Below are positions 6,375-8,087 of a stretch of 8,087 bases of DNA, piece by piece; within the stretch, counting starts at the first letter, position 1, and every line of letters begins with the position of its first letter. The notes under the pieces are model-generated. The model was not told where the DNA came from. It saw only the letters and a program-made list of their open reading frames with translations, and did not search any database. The position numbers were made by a program, and so were the translations under genes. Origin of the DNA: Cyanobacteria bacterium M_surface_7_m2_040 (GTDB lineage: Bacteria > Cyanobacteriota > Cyanobacteriia > PCC-6307 > Cyanobiaceae); contig VGPQ01000052.1 of NCBI GenBank assembly GCA_016882555.1, forward strand, positions 1-8,087. Reading direction: 5' to 3'.

Positions 6375-7580
6375 GTGCGGATTCTCATTTCCCACACCAA
6401 CTACCCAGCCCAGTTCCGCAGGTTGGCCCCTGCCCTGGTGGAGGCAGGGCACGATGTGGTGTTCCTACATGCCAACAACGAATGGCATGCACCCCCGCCG
6501 CAAGGGGTGAAGCTGCTGCGCTATGCCCCCCTGCGCGCCGGTGGGGGTGGGGCTATCCATCCCTACCTGCGCCGCCTCGAAACGGCTGTGTTGCAGGGCC
6601 AGGGGGCCTATCGGGCCTGTGATCAGCTCAAGCAGGAAAGTTGGCAGCCGGAGCTGATCCTCAACCATGTGGGCTTCGGCAATGGGCTGTACCTGTCCGA
6701 TGCCTTCCCGCAGGCACGACGCATTGGCCTGTTTGAGTGGTACTACAACGCCTTCGGCAGCGACGTTGATTTCCTTCGGCGCGGCCAGGTGGAGCCCGAC
6801 CGCCAGTTGCGCCTGAGGGGGTGGAATGCCCAGATCCTGTTGGAGCTGGCCGCCTGCGATCGCGCCGTGTGTCCCACCCGCTGGCAGCGGCAACAGTTTC
6901 CCGCCCGTTGGCGCGATCAGATCGATGTGATCCATGAAGGGGTCGATGTGGTGGCCCTGGCGGGCCTGCGCCAGCAGCGACGGCCCCGCCCCGACTGCCT
7001 GCCCGCTGACCCCGCGGTTGAGGTGGTCACCTATGTGAGCCGCGGCTTTGAGGAATATCGGGGCTTCCCCCAGGCCGTTGCTGCCCTGGCGGAACTGCAG
7101 CGCCTGCGCCCCCAGGCCCATGTGCTCCTGGTGGGCTCCGATGTGGTGGCCTATGGGGCACCCCGCTTCGATGGCCGTAGCTGGCGCGACTGGGCCCAGC
7201 GGGAGGGAGGCCTGGATCCCGAGCGCACCCATTGGCTTGGGGTGCTCCAGTGCGAGGCCTACCACCGCGTGTTGGCCTGCAGTGATGTGCACCTCTATCT
7301 CACGGTGCCCTTTGTGCTCAGCTGGAGTTTGTTGGAGGCCATGGCGGCGGGCTGCAGCATTGTGGCCAGCGCCACCCCCCCGGTTGAGGAGGTGCTGGAG
7401 CATGGCCATTCGGCGCTCTTGGTGGATTTTTTCGACCCTATGGAGCAAGCCCAGGCGATGGCTTCGCTGTTGGCTCACCCCCACCAACGGTTCGCCATGG
7501 CCGGCGCCGCCCAGCAGGCGGCAAAGGCCTACGGCGCTGATCAGGGGCTAGAGGCCTGGATGCAAGTGATTGGTTCGTGA
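6375..7580 (+). CDS. GT4 glycosyltransferase ('group 1' subtype), paralogue of the 2768 gene
   Basis: A 401-residue GT-B enzyme starting with GTG. The start is fixed by the fold: MRILISHTNYPAQFRRLAPA (res. 1-20) is the first strand and loop of the GT4 'group 1' N-terminal domain, and an in-frame stop lies in the short gap just upstream. NHVGFGNGLYLSDAFP (97-112) and GLFEWYYNAFGSDVDF (118-133) are also typical of this subgroup. The C-terminal domain has DVIHEGVDV (184-192), TYVSRGFEEYRGFPQAVAAL (219-238), VLLVGSDVVAYG (250-261), HWLGVL (286-291) and VPFVLSWSLLEAMAAGC (311-327). As in its paralogue, the first Glu of the E-x7-E motif is Phe, and E321 is kept. It is the last gene of the likely three-gene plus-strand unit. 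The GT family is certain; the sugars used are not. No clear Shine-Dalgarno was seen, which is common in cyanobacteria. Confidence 0.93.
   Translation: MRILISHTNYPAQFRRLAPALVEAGHDVVFLHANNEWHAPPPQGVKLLRYAPLRAGGGGAIHPYLRRLETAVLQGQGAYRACDQLKQESWQPELILNHVGFGNGLYLSDAFPQARRIGLFEWYYNAFGSDVDFLRRGQVEPDRQLRLRGWNAQILLELAACDRAVCPTRWQRQQFPARWRDQIDVIHEGVDVVALAGLRQQRRPRPDCLPADPAVEVVTYVSRGFEEYRGFPQAVAALAELQRLRPQAHVLLVGSDVVAYGAPRFDGRSWRDWAQREGGLDPERTHWLGVLQCEAYHRVLACSDVHLYLTVPFVLSWSLLEAMAAGCSIVASATPPVEEVLEHGHSALLVDFFDPMEQAQAMASLLAHPHQRFAMAGAAQQAAKAYGADQGLEAWMQVIGS
6856..6863. repeat. HIP1 palindrome GCGATCGC
   Basis: A second perfect copy of the cyanobacterial HIP1 octamer, inside the GT4 gene where it encodes part of Cys-Asp-Arg-Ala. 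Together with the copy at 48-55 it supports a cyanobacterial source. Confidence 0.6.
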
Positions 7581-7624
7581 TCACGACCATTGTGTGTGGA
7601 CGCCCATGAAAGCGCCCCTCGCTA

Positions 7625-7653
7625 TTGCAGATGCAGGGGCAATCCTGTATAAA
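7625..7653 (+). promoter_or_regulatory. Putative sigma-70-type promoter for the RTX-like gene
   Basis: TTGCAG (7625-7630) and TATAAA (7648-7653) are separated by exactly 17 bases. The -10 element matches TATAAT at five of six positions, while the -35 matches only TTG of TTGACA at fixed positions. The expected transcript start would be near 7660, giving a leader of roughly 95 bases before ATG 7756. It lies in the only sizeable intergenic region of the window, just before a gene of a type that is often highly expressed. Confidence 0.5.
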
Positions 7654-7697
7654 TACCTTGCATTGTCGCCTTTGGTGACTTTGCACACGCCGCCCCC

Positions 7698-7738
7698 ATG
7701 GTGGGTGCGGTTGTGAGGAGATCTAACCCACCCACCAT
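7698..7738 (+). promoter_or_regulatory. Leader stem-loop upstream of the RTX-like gene
   Basis: ATGGTGGGTG (7698-7707) and CACCCACCAT (7729-7738) form a perfect 10-bp inverted repeat around a 21-base loop. The loop contains GAGGAG (7715-7720), a strong Shine-Dalgarno look-alike, yet no start codon in the gene's frame follows it before ATG 7756; an in-frame TGA lies just before it. There is no T-run after the stem, so it does not look like an intrinsic terminator. A role in mRNA stability or translation control of the downstream gene is possible but inferred. Confidence 0.4.
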
Positions 7739-7755
7739 CCTTTGACCTCTCAAGC

Positions 7756-8087
7756 ATGAGCTCGAGTTACAACTCCGTTGTCGGAACCGACACGGCTAAC
7801 ACAATCATTGTTGGCGCTTCTTCCAACGACTCCATCCAGGCACTTGAGGGCAATGACACCCTGATTGGCTCTGGTGGGATCGATATTGCCGATCTCGGTG
7901 ACGGCAACGACTCCCTACAGCTAACCAGTGCATACACCGGAGGCACCGTTCTGGGCGGCTCCGGCAATGACAGCCTCGCCTTCACCGCAGGCTTTGCCGG
8001 TTCACTAGTCGATGGTGGCTCCAACAACGACACTATTCAGTTCAGCAGCTCGGTCACCCCGTCTGCAGCCAAAATTTATGGCGGCGC
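7756..8087 (+). CDS. RTX-like repeat surface or secreted protein, N-terminal part (runs off the window)
   Basis: An open frame from ATG 7756 without a stop to the window edge (110 complete codons). The protein is rich in Gly, Asn, Asp, Ser and Thr and has no Sec signal peptide, as expected for type I secretion substrates, whose signal is C-terminal. Glycine/Asn-Asp motifs recur: EGNDTLIGSGG (31-41), then units of about 20 residues starting at 48 (GDGNDSLQL), 68 (GSGNDSLAF) and 88 (GSNNDTIQF). Each unit ends in a hydrophobic-x-Gly turn. This resembles the calcium-binding GGxGxD nonapeptide repeats of the RTX family, but with a longer spacing, as seen in cyanobacterial surface-layer and hemolysin-like proteins. 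It has its own likely promoter and a long leader. Base use is visibly richer in A/T and in AAC/GAC codons than in the glycosyltransferase genes. It could be an S-layer protein, adhesin or motility-related surface protein. The class is fairly clear; the exact role is not. Confidence 0.8.
   Translation, partial: MSSSYNSVVGTDTANTIIVGASSNDSIQALEGNDTLIGSGGIDIADLGDGNDSLQLTSAYTGGTVLGGSGNDSLAFTAGFAGSLVDGGSNNDTIQFSSSVTPSAAKIYGG

Noticed and set aside
6465..7487. 340-codon open frame on the minus strand
   Set aside because: It is a shadow of the GT4 gene at 6375, whose family motifs run through the whole interval; the antisense product is His/Gly/Ala-rich with no recognisable domain.
7614..7640. GCCCCT / AGGGGC inverted repeat after the last GT4 gene, considered as a terminator
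   Set aside because: The stem is only 6 bp with a 15-base loop, and no T-run follows. It also overlaps the candidate -35 element, so an intrinsic terminator is not supported.
1..8087. Search for tRNA, rRNA, CRISPR arrays, insertion sequences and attachment sites
   Set aside because: No cloverleaf, conserved rRNA stretch, regularly spaced repeats, transposase motifs or flanking direct repeats were seen.

Overview
The window looks like a cell-surface polysaccharide or glycoprotein accessory region from a GC-rich unicellular cyanobacterium, most likely the Synechococcus/Cyanobium picocyanobacterial group. The evidence is the strong GC bias at third codon positions, very tight gene packing, two copies of the cyanobacterial HIP1 octamer (GCGATCGC), the Gln/Leu/Trp-rich proteins, and a secreted-type repeat protein beside many glycosyltransferases. 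The genus is inferred, not proven.

Left part (1-5159): five glycosyltransferase-type genes alternate in strand with almost no space between them. They are a GT90/CAP10-type gene (minus) interrupted by two in-frame amber codons; a GT-A-like protein of unknown family (plus); a GT9/heptosyltransferase-like GT-B protein (minus); a GT4 protein of the 'group 1' type (plus); and a canonical GT4 protein (minus). The convergent ends overlap by 46 and 14 bases. The divergent starts are 29 bases apart, overlapping by 10 bases, and 18 bases apart. Promoters for these genes must therefore lie inside the neighbouring coding sequences.

Middle part (5178-7580): three co-directional plus-strand genes separated by about 25 bases each, probably one transcript. 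They encode a 76-residue protein with two predicted membrane helices, a 305-residue protein of unknown function built from a duplicated helical module, and a second GT4 'group 1' enzyme that is a paralogue of the one at 2768-4012.

Right end (7581-8087): a 175-base intergenic region, the longest in the window, with a plausible sigma-70 promoter and a 10-bp stem-loop in the leader. It is followed by the start of a Gly/Asn/Asp-rich protein with RTX-like repeats of about 20 residues, which runs off the window. Proteins of this type are generally exported by type I secretion and form surface layers or adhesins.

Inferred joint role: the glycosyltransferases assemble a surface glycan or decorate a secreted surface protein, and the RTX-like protein is a candidate acceptor or surface partner. 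Nothing in the sequence alone proves that link. No RNA genes, insertion sequences or CRISPR arrays were seen.
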